DNA of 17,064 nucleotides from Deltaproteobacteria bacterium (GTDB taxonomy: Bacteria > Desulfobacterota > Binatia > UBA9968), in assembly GCA_016844625.1 (NCBI GenBank), contig JAERMN010000020.1:1-17064 (forward strand), read 5' to 3'. A program made the position numbers and the translations under genes. Positions within the stretch are counted from its first letter, which is position 1. Each line of letters opens with the position of its first letter. The notes under the pieces are model-generated. The model had not been told where the DNA came from, ran no database searches, and worked only from the letters and a program-made list of their open reading frames with translations. Of this stretch, positions 7,273-14,568 are shown one piece after another.

Positions 7273-8028
7273 CTATTTTTTTCGCGCGCCGGTGAACTCG
7301 TTCTTGTCTTTGAGACGGCGCAGCAGTTCTTCGTAGGACGAATTCGAGATCACCCGAGTGAACTGCGAACGATAGTTGTTGATCATGCTGACGTTCTCGG
7401 CAACCACGTCGTAGACCTTCCACTCGTTGCCGGCGAGTTGTGCCCTGTAATTAATCGTATACTCTTCGCCCTTGGCGGTGACGATCTTGCTATTCACATC
7501 GGCGTAGGTGCCGTCAACTTTCTCATGGATATAGACGATCTTCTCGTTGGTGTAGGATTCGATGATGTCGGCATAGGCGCGCTCGAGCACGTCGCTAAAG
7601 AGACGGATGAATTCTTCTTGTTCTTGGGGCGTGCGCCGGCGCCAATTGGCGCCGAGGGAGCGTTTAGCCATTTCGGCAAAATCGAAGCGCGCAAAGAGAA
7701 TCTGTTTTAGCTGGTCGCGCCGTTCCTGCTGCTTGGCCGGCGGTTTGAAGCGTGGGTCTTTGAGCACGATCAAAGCCTTGTCCACCGTGGCTTTGATCTG
7801 GTCTGTCGGCAATCCCGCCACGGCGTCTGCTGCAACCAAGGAGATTGCCAAGTATAGCGCCGCTATTAAAATTGACGATTTTTTATTTGTTGTTGACCAC
7901 GCTGATTTCAGCGAGGAACCATTAAATGGGGTTTCCAAAGGGGGTTGGACATCCCCTTTGGGCCATCTTAATTGGGCCGGGGTCAATACCCCGGCCGCGA
8001 AGTGGCTTCGTTTATTTAGAGCTTTCAT
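7273..8028 (-). CDS. mlaC: MlaC/Ttg2D-like periplasmic phospholipid-binding protein, signal peptide extended by a repeat insertion
   Basis: The mature part (about residues 72-251) is an MlaC/Tol-Tol-Ttg2D protein: GLPTDQIKATVDKAL, a QLKQILFARFDFAEMAKRSLG segment, LERAYADIIESY, and a C-terminal W-K-VYDVVAENVSMINNYRSQF block. MlaC carries phospholipids through the periplasm between the MlaFED complex and the outer membrane. A clear signal peptide core (SSILIAALYLAISLVAADAVA, residues 51-71, AVA before G72) is preceded by 49 residues. Of these, 7-49 are translated from repeat copy B. The ATG at 8028 overlaps the mlaD end by 17 bases, which fits translational coupling, and has a weak GGTGA upstream. 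An in-frame ATG at 8076 would add 16 residues from within mlaD and is less likely. No ATG exists between the repeat and the signal peptide core. Confidence 0.85.
   Translation of the reverse strand: MKALNKRSHFAAGVLTPAQLRWPKGDVQPPLETPFNGSSLKSAWSTTNKKSSILIAALYLAISLVAADAVAGLPTDQIKATVDKALIVLKDPRFKPPAKQQERRDQLKQILFARFDFAEMAKRSLGANWRRRTPQEQEEFIRLFSDVLERAYADIIESYTNEKIVYIHEKVDGTYADVNSKIVTAKGEEYTINYRAQLAGNEWKVYDVVAENVSMINNYRSQFTRVISNSSYEELLRRLKDKNEFTGARKK
7885..8015 (-). repeat. Multi-hairpin dispersed element, copy B (131 bp), inside the 5' end of mlaC
   Basis: Read on the minus strand it runs from ATAAACGAAGCC (8015) to CAACAACAAAT (7885). Stems: CGAAG/CTTCG; GGCCGGGGT/ACCCCGGCC, a perfect 9 bp (7988-7996 with 7975-7983, loop ATTG on the minus strand); AAAGGGG/CCCCTTT, a perfect 7 bp; GGAA-CCATT/AATGG-TTCC; and CCTCGCTG/CAGCGTGG with one mismatch (7897-7916). 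The TAA at its ATAAAC end is the mlaD stop codon. The mlaC frame crosses the whole element without a stop. Confidence 0.87.
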
Positions 8029-8488
8029 CTTTCTTTTCACCTTTAGACGTAAGATCTCCGCCGACAATTTTGCCAATCAAATCGGGAATATCCGGCGGCG
8101 AATCGGTTTCCCTGATTTTCCCGCCCGGCGGAATAATTTTATCCGAAGCGCCAGGCGAGACCAAGACAAATTTGTCACCAATCAAGCCGCGTGCCCGGAC
8201 CGATGCGATGACATCTTCCTGAAGCTTGACTTCATCGCTAAACCTGAGGGTTAGGCGCGCTTTGTCGTCGGCCAATCCGATGCCTTCGACTCGGCCAACT
8301 CGGACTCCAGCTATTTCGACCGGATCGCCGAGTTTTAGCCCGGCAACTGAAGCAAAATCGGCCGAAACCACATATCCTTGAGCAGCAAATAACTCGAGCT
8401 TGCCAAGCCGTATGGCGAGATAGCCCAGGCAAGTAAGCCCGATCAGAACAAAGAGGCCAACGACGACGTCTGTGCGTGAATGATTCAA
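8012..8488 (-). CDS. mlaD: MlaD-like MCE-domain protein of the lipid ABC transporter
   Basis: The 158-residue protein has one N-terminal membrane helix (about residues 8-27, VVVGLFVLIGLTCLGYLAI). An MCE domain follows at about 37-115: YVVSADFASVAGLKLGDPVE, VRVGRVEGI, RGLIGDKFVLV. MlaD forms a hexameric periplasmic ring on the MlaFE core and passes phospholipids to or from MlaC. Its length is normal for the family (E. coli 183). The stop TAA (8012-8014) is also the terminal TAA of repeat copy B. The gap to mlaF is 11 bp. The tail GEKKDESSK is hydrophilic and ends exactly at the repeat border. Confidence 0.93.
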   Translation of the reverse strand: MNHSRTDVVVGLFVLIGLTCLGYLAIRLGKLELFAAQGYVVSADFASVAGLKLGDPVEIAGVRVGRVEGIGLADDKARLTLRFSDEVKLQEDVIASVRARGLIGDKFVLVSPGASDKIIPPGGKIRETDSPPDIPDLIGKIVGGDLTSKGEKKDESSK

Positions 8489-8499
8489 TGCCGTAACTC

Positions 8500-9246
8500 C
8501 TACAGAACTTGGATCGGGCCCTCGGTTTTACCCTGAATAAATTGTTGCACCACCGGGCTTTCGGAGGCGCAAAACGCTTTTGGCGGTGAAACGTTTTCAA
8601 TCACGCCGTTGGCGAGCATAGCAACGTAGTCGGAGATGTCAAAGACCTGCGGGATGGTATGGCTCACCACGATTCCAGTATAACCAAACTGCTTCTGAGT
8701 GCGAGAGATCAACTGATGGATGCTGGTTGCCAAGACCGGATCCAGGCCGGTCGTCGGTTCATCGAACAGGACGATTTGCGGGTCCATGATGAGCGCGCGC
8801 GCCAGCCCAGCCCGCTTCCTCATGCCGCCGCTAAGCTCGGCGGGAAGTTTTCTGCCCATTTGCCCCAAGCCGACCTGCTCCAAGCGCGCGTCGACTTTTT
8901 TCTTGATGTCGCTTTCACCGGTGCGGGTTTTTTCGCGCAGCGGAAAGGCGACGTTGTCGAATACGGTCATGGAGTCCAACAGCGCGGCGCCTTGAAAGAG
9001 CACGCCGAATTTGCGGCGAATCTCATAGAGTTCTCTTTGCCCCAGTTTGGTGATGTCGACGCCATCGATGAAAACTTCACCCGAGTCGGGGAGGTAGAGC
9101 GCGTTCAGATGCTTCAGCAAAACCGTTTTGCCGCAACCGCTGGAGCCGACGATGGTGGTGATCTTGCCCAAGGCGAACTCCAAGTTCACGCCCTTAAGGA
9201 CTTGCTGACCGTGAAAACTCTTGTGCAGATTGGCGACTTTGATCAT
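8500..9246 (-). CDS. mlaF: MlaF-like ATP-binding protein of the lipid ABC transporter
   Basis: The 248-residue ABC ATPase has Walker A GSSGCGKT at 34-41, Q-loop Q85 (LFQGAALLDSMTVFDNVAFPL, typical of MlaF), signature LSGGM at 138-142, Walker B IVLFDEP at 158-164 and switch His H196. It powers phospholipid transport at the cytoplasmic face of the inner membrane with MlaE. The ATG at 9246 lies 2 bp after the mlaE stop, so translation is probably coupled. The frame stays open further upstream into mlaE, but the extra residues are not ABC-like. No separate ribosome-binding site stands out. Confidence 0.94.
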   Translation of the reverse strand: MIKVANLHKSFHGQQVLKGVNLEFALGKITTIVGSSGCGKTVLLKHLNALYLPDSGEVFIDGVDITKLGQRELYEIRRKFGVLFQGAALLDSMTVFDNVAFPLREKTRTGESDIKKKVDARLEQVGLGQMGRKLPAELSGGMRKRAGLARALIMDPQIVLFDEPTTGLDPVLATSIHQLISRTQKQFGYTGIVVSHTIPQVFDISDYVAMLANGVIENVSPPKAFCASESPVVQQFIQGKTEGPIQVL

Positions 9247-9248
9247 TG

Positions 9249-10019
9249 TTAGAGCATGATGGCAGTCAGAAAGTAGTCCCAGACGAGAATGAATACGAAA
9301 GATAGCACCACGGCTTCGGTGGTCGCCTGGCTCACGCCGGTGGCCATCGGCGGCGCATGAAATCCCTTGTAGCAACAAATCCAGGTAATGATCAGGCCGA
9401 AGGAGAGCGATTTGACAAAGCCGCTGTAGACATCGTGAAAAACAATGCTGTTTTCCATGCCGGCGAAAAAGCTCCCGGAACTGACGCCGAGGAGATTTAC
9501 GCCGACGAGATACGAGCCGAAGATGCCAATCACATCGAAAATCGCAGTTAGTAGCGGCATGGCGATCAGGCCGGCGATAATGCGCGGCGACACAAGATAC
9601 TTGACCGGGTTAATCGCCATCGATTCGAGCGCGTCAATCTGTTCGGTGGCGCGCATCGTGCCGAGTTCCGCCGCTATGGCTGAACCGGTCCGCCCCGTCA
9701 CCATGAATGCGGAAAGAACCGGGCCCAACTCGCGGAGCAGGCCCAAGGCGGCGGCCGAACCGAGAAAACTTTCGGCGTTGAACTTTCTTAAACTGTAGTA
9801 ACCTTGAAAGCCCATCACCATGCCGGTGAAAAATCCCGACAGGGCGACCACCGAGAGCGACTCCACACCGATAGTTTTAATGTGATGGATGATCAGGTAA
9901 ATTTTGGCTGGCGGACGGAAGGCGAACACTAGCGCTGAAATAAGGAAGGAAAACATCCTCCCTAACCCAGCGATCTGATCGATGGCAAAACGGCCAGTGC
10001 GGCCTAGAAAAGAAACCAT
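9249..10019 (-). CDS. mlaE: MlaE-like permease of the lipid ABC transporter
   Basis: The 256-residue integral membrane protein is of the MlaE/YrbE permease family. Landmarks are LSGFFTGMVMGFQGYYSLRKF (around 80-100), the conserved ELGPVLSAFMVTGRTGSAIAAELGTMRATEQIDALESMAINPVKYLVSPR block (about 116-165), and C-terminal helices ending in FVFILVWDYFLTAIML. It is the membrane core of MlaFEDB, moving phospholipids across the inner membrane. It is the first gene of mlaE-F-D-C. mlaB is not in this block. The start is ATG 10019, with a poor Shine-Dalgarno sequence and a plausible promoter about 45 bp upstream. Confidence 0.93.
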   Translation of the reverse strand: MVSFLGRTGRFAIDQIAGLGRMFSFLISALVFAFRPPAKIYLIIHHIKTIGVESLSVVALSGFFTGMVMGFQGYYSLRKFNAESFLGSAAALGLLRELGPVLSAFMVTGRTGSAIAAELGTMRATEQIDALESMAINPVKYLVSPRIIAGLIAMPLLTAIFDVIGIFGSYLVGVNLLGVSSGSFFAGMENSIVFHDVYSGFVKSLSFGLIITWICCYKGFHAPPMATGVSQATTEAVVLSFVFILVWDYFLTAIML

Positions 10020-10030
10020 GGGTTATTAGC

Positions 10031-10060
10031 GTGAAACGCGGTGCAGTACTTGAATATAAT
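10031..10060 (+). promoter_or_regulatory. Likely promoter of the methyltransferase gene
   Basis: A perfect -10 box TATAAT lies at 10055-10060. A weak -35 (GTGAAA, 10031-10036) sits 18 bp upstream. Transcription would begin near 10067, downstream of a possible GTG start at 10041, which argues for the later ATG start of the gene. Confidence 0.45.
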
Positions 10061-10061
10061 T

Positions 10062-10090
10062 TTAATACAGAAAACTACCACGTGTTGCAA
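10062..10090 (-). promoter_or_regulatory. Likely promoter of the mlaEFDC operon
   Basis: On the minus strand TTGCAA (10085-10090) and TATTAA (10062-10067) are spaced 17 bp, each matching 4 of 6 consensus bases. It overlaps the oppositely directed promoter region of the methyltransferase, so the two units share a short divergent control region. Confidence 0.4.
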
Positions 10091-10142
10091 GGAGATGAAG
10101 AACTACAGCGATACGGCGAAGCCGGCTGGGAGCGCAACAAAG

Positions 10143-10955
10143 ATGGACTCTCCGGTGCCAATTGATTTGCGCCGGGTTACGCCGCCAACGCAAAAAAACG
10201 ACGAAACTTTGGACGCGCTCTTTCACGGCAGGTTGAAGCTTTTCCAAAGTCGCGACGGTTATCGTTTTTCCTTGGATGCGCTCTTGTTGGCGCACTTTGT
10301 CACGCTAAAACGGCGCGAGAGTGTGATCGATCTCGGCACCGGCAATGGCGTGATTGCGCTCATCTTGGCGCGCTTGCATGAGGACGCTAAGATTGCCGGC
10401 GTCGATGTTCAACCGGCGATGGTTGAACGCGCCGAGCGAAACGTCCGACTGAATCAATTGGAAAACCAAGTTCGCATCTGTCATGGCGACGTTCGCGAGG
10501 TCGAAGCGATCGCGCCGTCGGCGAGCTTCGATGTGGCGGTTTGCAATCCGCCGTATCGCCTTTCGGGCAGCGGACGAATCAGTGCCAACGACGAGAGACG
10601 CATCGCCCGCCATGAATCCCGCGGCGCGCTCGGCGACTTTCTGAGCGCCGCTAGTTTTCTCCTGCGCGCCAAGGGGCGCATCGCGCTGGTCTATCTCGCT
10701 GAGCGGGCGGTCGATCTGTTTTCCGCCATGCGCGCGGCGCGCCTCGAGCCGAAACGAGTTCGCATGGTGCATTCATTCATCGGCGCCGACGCGTCGCTCG
10801 TCTTGGTGGAAGGGATTAAAGCTGGTCGAAGCGGTGTGAAAAACCTGCCGCCGCTGATCGTCTATCGCGACGGCAAAGACTACAGCGCAGAAGTCGCGGC
10901 GATGATCGCTGGCGCTACTTGCGGCTTGCGGGAGCACAACACCAGCCGATTATAA
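10143..10955 (+). CDS. TrmN6-like tRNA1(Val) (adenine37-N6)-methyltransferase family protein
   Basis: This is a class I SAM-dependent methyltransferase of about 270 residues. Early in the protein the DGYRFSLDALLLAHF block is typical of the YfiC/TrmN6 group. It is followed by the SAM-binding motif VIDLGTGNGVIALILA and the catalytic N6-adenine motif NPPY (in VAVCNPPYRLSGSGR). The family methylates A37 of tRNA-Val(1) in E. coli; some relatives have other substrates, so I leave the symbol empty. The frame is open from a GTG at 10041, and an ATG at 10095 is also possible. I prefer the ATG at 10143: GGGAG lies 10 bases before it, and the TATAAT at 10055-10060 would put the transcript start after the GTG. 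The stop TAA coincides with the first bases of repeat copy C, which may have set the C-terminus. Confidence 0.85.
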   Translation: MDSPVPIDLRRVTPPTQKNDETLDALFHGRLKLFQSRDGYRFSLDALLLAHFVTLKRRESVIDLGTGNGVIALILARLHEDAKIAGVDVQPAMVERAERNVRLNQLENQVRICHGDVREVEAIAPSASFDVAVCNPPYRLSGSGRISANDERRIARHESRGALGDFLSAASFLLRAKGRIALVYLAERAVDLFSAMRAARLEPKRVRMVHSFIGADASLVLVEGIKAGRSGVKNLPPLIVYRDGKDYSAEVAAMIAGATCGLREHNTSRL

Positions 10956-11081
10956 ACCAAGTGACTTTGCGGCCTGGGTATCGACCCAGGCGGGGTTTAA
11001 ATCTCGCAAAGGGGATGCTCGCCTCCATTGGAAACCCCATTTAATGGTTCCACACTGAAATCAGCGTGGTCAACAACAAAT
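10952..11081 (+). repeat. Multi-hairpin dispersed element, copy C (130 bp), between convergent genes
   Basis: It runs from ATAAACCAAGTGACTTTGCG (10952) to CAACAACAAAT (11081). The main hairpin is GCCTGGGT (10972-10979) / ACCCAGGC (10984-10991), loop ATCG. It differs from the other copies by a G:C to T:A change on both sides of the stem. The GGAA-CCATT/AATGG-TTCC and CCACACTG/CAGCGTGG (11050-11069) stems follow. The TAA at 10953-10955 ends the methyltransferase. The stop of the DUF721 gene lies 3 bases past the other end. It may act as a terminator for both. Confidence 0.87.
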
Positions 11082-11084
11082 ATT

Positions 11085-11546
11085 CTACGCTTTCGTTTTT
11101 CGCCGGGCGAAACTTTTTAAGAGCTTGTGAAAGGTCTCGCGAATTTCCGGGTCGTCAATCGACTGCAAAAATTCTTCGTTCACTTGGCGTGGCGGGTCGG
11201 CGGCATAACTTGGCGCAAGCGAGTCATTTTCCCGCGCGTCGATCCGTCCGACCATGAAAAAGATCGTTTTCACCGCGTCGTTCTTAAGCCTTTGATTAAG
11301 CTTTTCGGTAATCATTTCTTTCATGAATTGCAGTTGCTGCATCCACACTGGGCTCGAGACTTTGACGAACAGCGTGCCGTTACGGATCTTTTCCGGTTGA
11401 GCATTGTTGGCGATGGTTTTGCCGACCACATCATTCCAGATCGGCCAGACGCCGTATTCATCTAAACGGGGCATCAGATCGAGACGCTTAAGGGACTGAC
11501 TCAACACCACGCCGAGGCGCTCTAACTGTAGGTCTTTCTTTGCCAT
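11085..11546 (-). CDS. DUF721 (DciA-like) protein
   Basis: The 153-residue protein carries the DUF721 pattern in its N-terminal half: LGVVLSQSLKRLDL, W34-x-x-W37 followed by NDVVGKTIANNAQPEKIRNG, then LFVKVSSPVWMQQLQFMKEMITEKLN (about 59-84). Members include DciA, which loads or regulates the replicative helicase DnaB in bacteria lacking DnaC; others are uncharacterised. The C-terminal third is charged and poorly conserved. I chose the ATG at 11546 (MAKKDLQLERL), which is preceded by AGGGA. The frame continues 26 codons further up, but that segment is not family-like. It is convergent with the methyltransferase and divergent from nrdJ. Confidence 0.75.
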   Translation of the reverse strand: MAKKDLQLERLGVVLSQSLKRLDLMPRLDEYGVWPIWNDVVGKTIANNAQPEKIRNGTLFVKVSSPVWMQQLQFMKEMITEKLNQRLKNDAVKTIFFMVGRIDARENDSLAPSYAADPPRQVNEEFLQSIDDPEIRETFHKLLKSFARRKTKA

Positions 11547-11676
11547 TTTCCCTGAATGGGACGTTAACAGAAGTGCGTGGGCGACGCCAGTTTGACTATG
11601 GGGCGCGCCGGACTGCTTGATCAAACCGTGAAAGGTCGCGAAAAATCAGGCTAAATTAAATGCCGGGAAATTTTTA

Positions 11677-11705
11677 TTGACAAAAAATAAAATTGTCTCT
11701 ACAAA
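11677..11705 (+). promoter_or_regulatory. Strong sigma-70-type promoter of nrdJ
   Basis: A perfect TTGACA (11677-11682) is separated by 17 bp from TACAAA (11700-11705), in an AT-rich stretch within otherwise GC-rich DNA. The transcript start would fall near 11712, giving a leader of about 70 bases before the nrdJ ATG. Confidence 0.7.
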
Positions 11706-11751
11706 TACCAAATATAGTGCATTTCTAATTCATCTACACCATATATTGCGA
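11705..11751 (+). promoter_or_regulatory. Pair of NrdR-type operator boxes upstream of nrdJ
   Basis: Two 16-bp near-palindromes resemble the NrdR consensus ACACWATATATWGTGT: ATACCAAATATAGTGC at 11705-11720 (about 12 of 16) and ACACCATATATTGCGA at 11736-11751 (about 13 of 16). Their starts are 31 bp apart, three helical turns, as in known NrdR site pairs. The first abuts the -10 box and the second covers the early leader, so binding would repress. NrdR is the ATP/dATP-sensing repressor of ribonucleotide reductase genes. Its gene is not in this window. Confidence 0.72.
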
Positions 11752-11779
11752 GCGGCGAGGGGAAAAGGGAGAATGAACC

Positions 11780-14542
11780 ATGGCGAATAATTTATCGCAG
11801 GCGGCCGACTTCGGGGTCCAAGAGGCTCAGGGACGGGTCAAGAGCGGGCTGAAGATTGCCCGCTACTTTACCCGCGCCGGTGTTCACCCTTATGACGAAG
11901 TCGAATGGGAGTTCCGCACCGCGTCCATTACCAACGAAAAGGGCAAGGTGGTATTTGAGCAAACCAATGTTGAGATTCCTAAATCCTGGTCGCTGATGGC
12001 CACCCAGGTAGTCGTCTCCAAATATTTTCGCGGCCCGCTCAATACACCGCAGCGCGAACATAGCGTGCGCCAAATGATCGGCCGCGTGGTCGAAACGATT
12101 ACCGGCTGGGGCAAGAAAGATGGCTACTTCGCCACTGTGGAAGATGCCGAAGCATTCTCGGACGAGCTGACGCATATTTTGCTTCATCAAAAGGCCTGCT
12201 TTAACAGCCCGGTGTGGTTTAACTGCGGCATCGAGGAAAAGCCCCAGTGCTCGGCTTGTTTCATCCTCGCCGTCGAAGACACTATGGATTCCATCCTCGA
12301 CTGGTATCGCAAGGAAGGCGTGATCTTTAAAGGCGGCTCGGGCTCCGGCGTCAACCTCTCGAAGATCCGCTCCGCCAAAGAACAGTTGGCCGGCGGCGGC
12401 ACGGCGTCCGGGCCAGTCTCTTTCATGAAAGCCGCCGACGCCTCGGCGGGCGTGATCAAGTCCGGCGGCAAAACCCGGCGCGCCGCCAAGATGGTCGTCT
12501 TGAATGTCGACCATCCGGACATCGAAGACTTTATCAAGTGCAAAGTTGAAGAGGAGAAAAAAGCTTGGGCGCTGATCGAAGCCGGCTACGATTCGAGCCT
12601 TGACGGTCCGGCCTACGGCAGCGTGTTTTTTCAAAACGCCAACAATTCCGTCCGGGTCACCGACGAGTTCATGCAGGCGGTGCAAGAAGACCGTGAGTGG
12701 CAAACCAAATATGTCACCAGCGGCCAGCCTTGCGAAACTTACAAGGCAAAGGATCTTTTGCGCATGATCGCCGAGAGCACTTATTTTTGCGGCGATCCCG
12801 GCATGCAGTACGACACTACGATCAACGATTGGCATACCTGCTCGAACACCGCGCGGATCAACGCCTCCAATCCCTGTTCCGAGTACATGCACTTGGACAA
12901 CTCGGCGTGTAATTTAGCTTCGCTCAATCTGCTTAAGTATCTGCGCGAGGACGGCGTCTTCGATACCGAGTCGTTTCGCCGCGCCGTCGATATTATCATC
13001 CTGGCCCAGGATATTTTGATCGATAATTCCTCCTACCCGACCGCTGAGATCACTGCTAATGCCCATGCTTTTCGCGAGCTCGGTTTGGGCTACGCCAATT
13101 TGGGTGCGCTCCTTATGAGCTTGGGCCTGCCCTATGATTCCGACGCTGGGCGGGCCTACGCTGCCGCGGTGACGGCATTAATGTCTGGTCAAGGTTATCT
13201 CCAGTCGGCGCGCAGCGCCGCCGCGACTGGAACTTTTGACGGTTACGATCTTAACCGCCAGCCGATGCTCCGAGTGTTAAACAAACATCGCTCGCAGGCT
13301 TACAAAATTTCGCCGTCCCATGTGCCGCTCGATCTGCTCACGGCGGCGCGCGAAGCTTGGGACCAGACCTGCGCCGAGGCGGAAAAACATGGCGTCAAAA
13401 ATTCGCAGATTTCAGTGTTGGCGCCCACTGGCACGATCGCTTTCATGATGGATTGCGACACCACCGGTGTCGAGCCGGATATTGCGTTGATCAAATATAA
13501 AAAACTGGTCGGCGGCGGCATGTTTAAAATCGTCAATAACACCGTGCCGCGCGCGCTCAAGCGTTTGGGCTACGACGTCAAGCAGAGTCAGGAAATCATC
13601 GAGTACATTGAAGAGAACGGCACCATCGAAGGGGCGCCGCATATTAAAGACGACGACCTGGCGGTGTTCGATTGCGCCTTTAAAGCGGAGAAAGGCAGCC
13701 GGACGATTCAATACATGGGCCACGTGAAGATGATGGGCGCCGTGCAGCCGTTTATTTCGGGGGCGATTTCCAAGACCATCAACATGCCCAATGACGCCAC
13801 CGTGGAAGAGATCATGCACGCTTACATGGAGTCGTGGAAACTGGGGCTCAAAGCGATCGCGGTTTACCGCGACGGTTCCAAACGCACCCAGCCGCTTAAC
13901 ACTTCAAAGGACAAGGAAGAAAAGAAAGCGACGGTGGCTGAGAGTAAAGAAGCGCGGGCGCTGCGGCGCAAGCTGCCCGACGAGCGGCGCTCGATCACGC
14001 ATAAGTTCGATATCGCCGGCCATGAGGGCTACATCATCGCCGGCATGTATGAAGACGGCCAGCCGGGGGAAATTTTCATCACCATGTCGAAGGAGGGCTC
14101 GACGATCTCCGGTCTGATGGATTCCTTCGCCACGGCGATTTCCATCGCGCTCCAATACGGCGTGCCGTTACAGGGATTGGTCGACAAGTTCAGCCACATG
14201 CGCTTCGAGCCCTCGGGCTTCACCAAGAATCCCGATATTCCGATGGCCAAGTCGATCATGGATTACATCTTCCGCTGGTTGGCCAGTAAGTTTCTCGACG
14301 GCGAGGCGCAACAAGAAGCTGGCGTCGTTAAACATGAGCCAGGGGAAGAAGCGCACTCGAAAAAAGTTGTCTCGATCATGCCCCATACGCCGCGCGGCGG
14401 CGCGCCGGTGACGAGCATCAGCAGCATCACCAGCTTGTATCAACAAGACGCGCCGCCATGTTCCGACTGCGGCGCGATCATGATCCGCTGCGGCGCCTGC
14501 TATAAATGCCTGAACTGCGGCGCGGTGAGCGGGTGTTCGTGA
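11780..14542 (+). CDS. nrdJ: Adenosylcobalamin-dependent (class II) ribonucleotide reductase
   Basis: The 920-residue NrdJ makes deoxyribonucleotides in the cytoplasm using a B12-generated thiyl radical, so it works with or without oxygen. Expected residues are present: NPCSE at 364-368 (radical Cys C366, Glu E368), C377 in DNSACNLASLNL, and C160 in CSACF, which with C377 forms the substrate-reducing pair. GGSGSGVNLSKIRS (185-198) is a family core motif. A TSCPD-type domain follows (about 737-800, ITHKFDIAGHEGYIIAGMYE). The C-terminus (894-920) has seven Cys: a zinc-ribbon-like C-x2-C...C-x2-C-x2-C-x2-C and C919. The start has AGGGAG 8 bases upstream. Promoter and paired NrdR boxes lie just ahead. 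It stands alone, as a class II enzyme can. Confidence 0.96.
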   Translation: MANNLSQAADFGVQEAQGRVKSGLKIARYFTRAGVHPYDEVEWEFRTASITNEKGKVVFEQTNVEIPKSWSLMATQVVVSKYFRGPLNTPQREHSVRQMIGRVVETITGWGKKDGYFATVEDAEAFSDELTHILLHQKACFNSPVWFNCGIEEKPQCSACFILAVEDTMDSILDWYRKEGVIFKGGSGSGVNLSKIRSAKEQLAGGGTASGPVSFMKAADASAGVIKSGGKTRRAAKMVVLNVDHPDIEDFIKCKVEEEKKAWALIEAGYDSSLDGPAYGSVFFQNANNSVRVTDEFMQAVQEDREWQTKYVTSGQPCETYKAKDLLRMIAESTYFCGDPGMQYDTTINDWHTCSNTARINASNPCSEYMHLDNSACNLASLNLLKYLREDGVFDTESFRRAVDIIILAQDILIDNSSYPTAEITANAHAFRELGLGYANLGALLMSLGLPYDSDAGRAYAAAVTALMSGQGYLQSARSAAATGTFDGYDLNRQPMLRVLNKHRSQAYKISPSHVPLDLLTAAREAWDQTCAEAEKHGVKNSQISVLAPTGTIAFMMDCDTTGVEPDIALIKYKKLVGGGMFKIVNNTVPRALKRLGYDVKQSQEIIEYIEENGTIEGAPHIKDDDLAVFDCAFKAEKGSRTIQYMGHVKMMGAVQPFISGAISKTINMPNDATVEEIMHAYMESWKLGLKAIAVYRDGSKRTQPLNTSKDKEEKKATVAESKEARALRRKLPDERRSITHKFDIAGHEGYIIAGMYEDGQPGEIFITMSKEGSTISGLMDSFATAISIALQYGVPLQGLVDKFSHMRFEPSGFTKNPDIPMAKSIMDYIFRWLASKFLDGEAQQEAGVVKHEPGEEAHSKKVVSIMPHTPRGGAPVTSISSITSLYQQDAPPCSDCGAIMIRCGACYKCLNCGAVSGCS

Positions 14543-14568
14543 GTTGTTGAAGTGACATAGGACGGATG

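Noticed and set aside
8012..8076. MlaC starting at the upstream in-frame ATG at 8076
   Set aside because: It would add 16 residues read out of frame from the conserved end of mlaD. The ATG at 8028, which overlaps mlaD by only 17 bases, fits coupling and the reconstructed empty site better.
10952..11081. Integron attC site for the 130-bp element
   Set aside because: The ends do not show the paired RYYYAAC / GTTRRRY cores of attC. The stems are a series of independent hairpins, not one imperfect whole-length dyad, and there is no cassette array.
11792..12892. Minus-strand frame of 366 codons inside nrdJ
   Set aside because: It is antisense to a strongly conserved gene and is rich in His, Gly, Ala and Arg with no family resemblance; a shadow of nrdJ codon bias.
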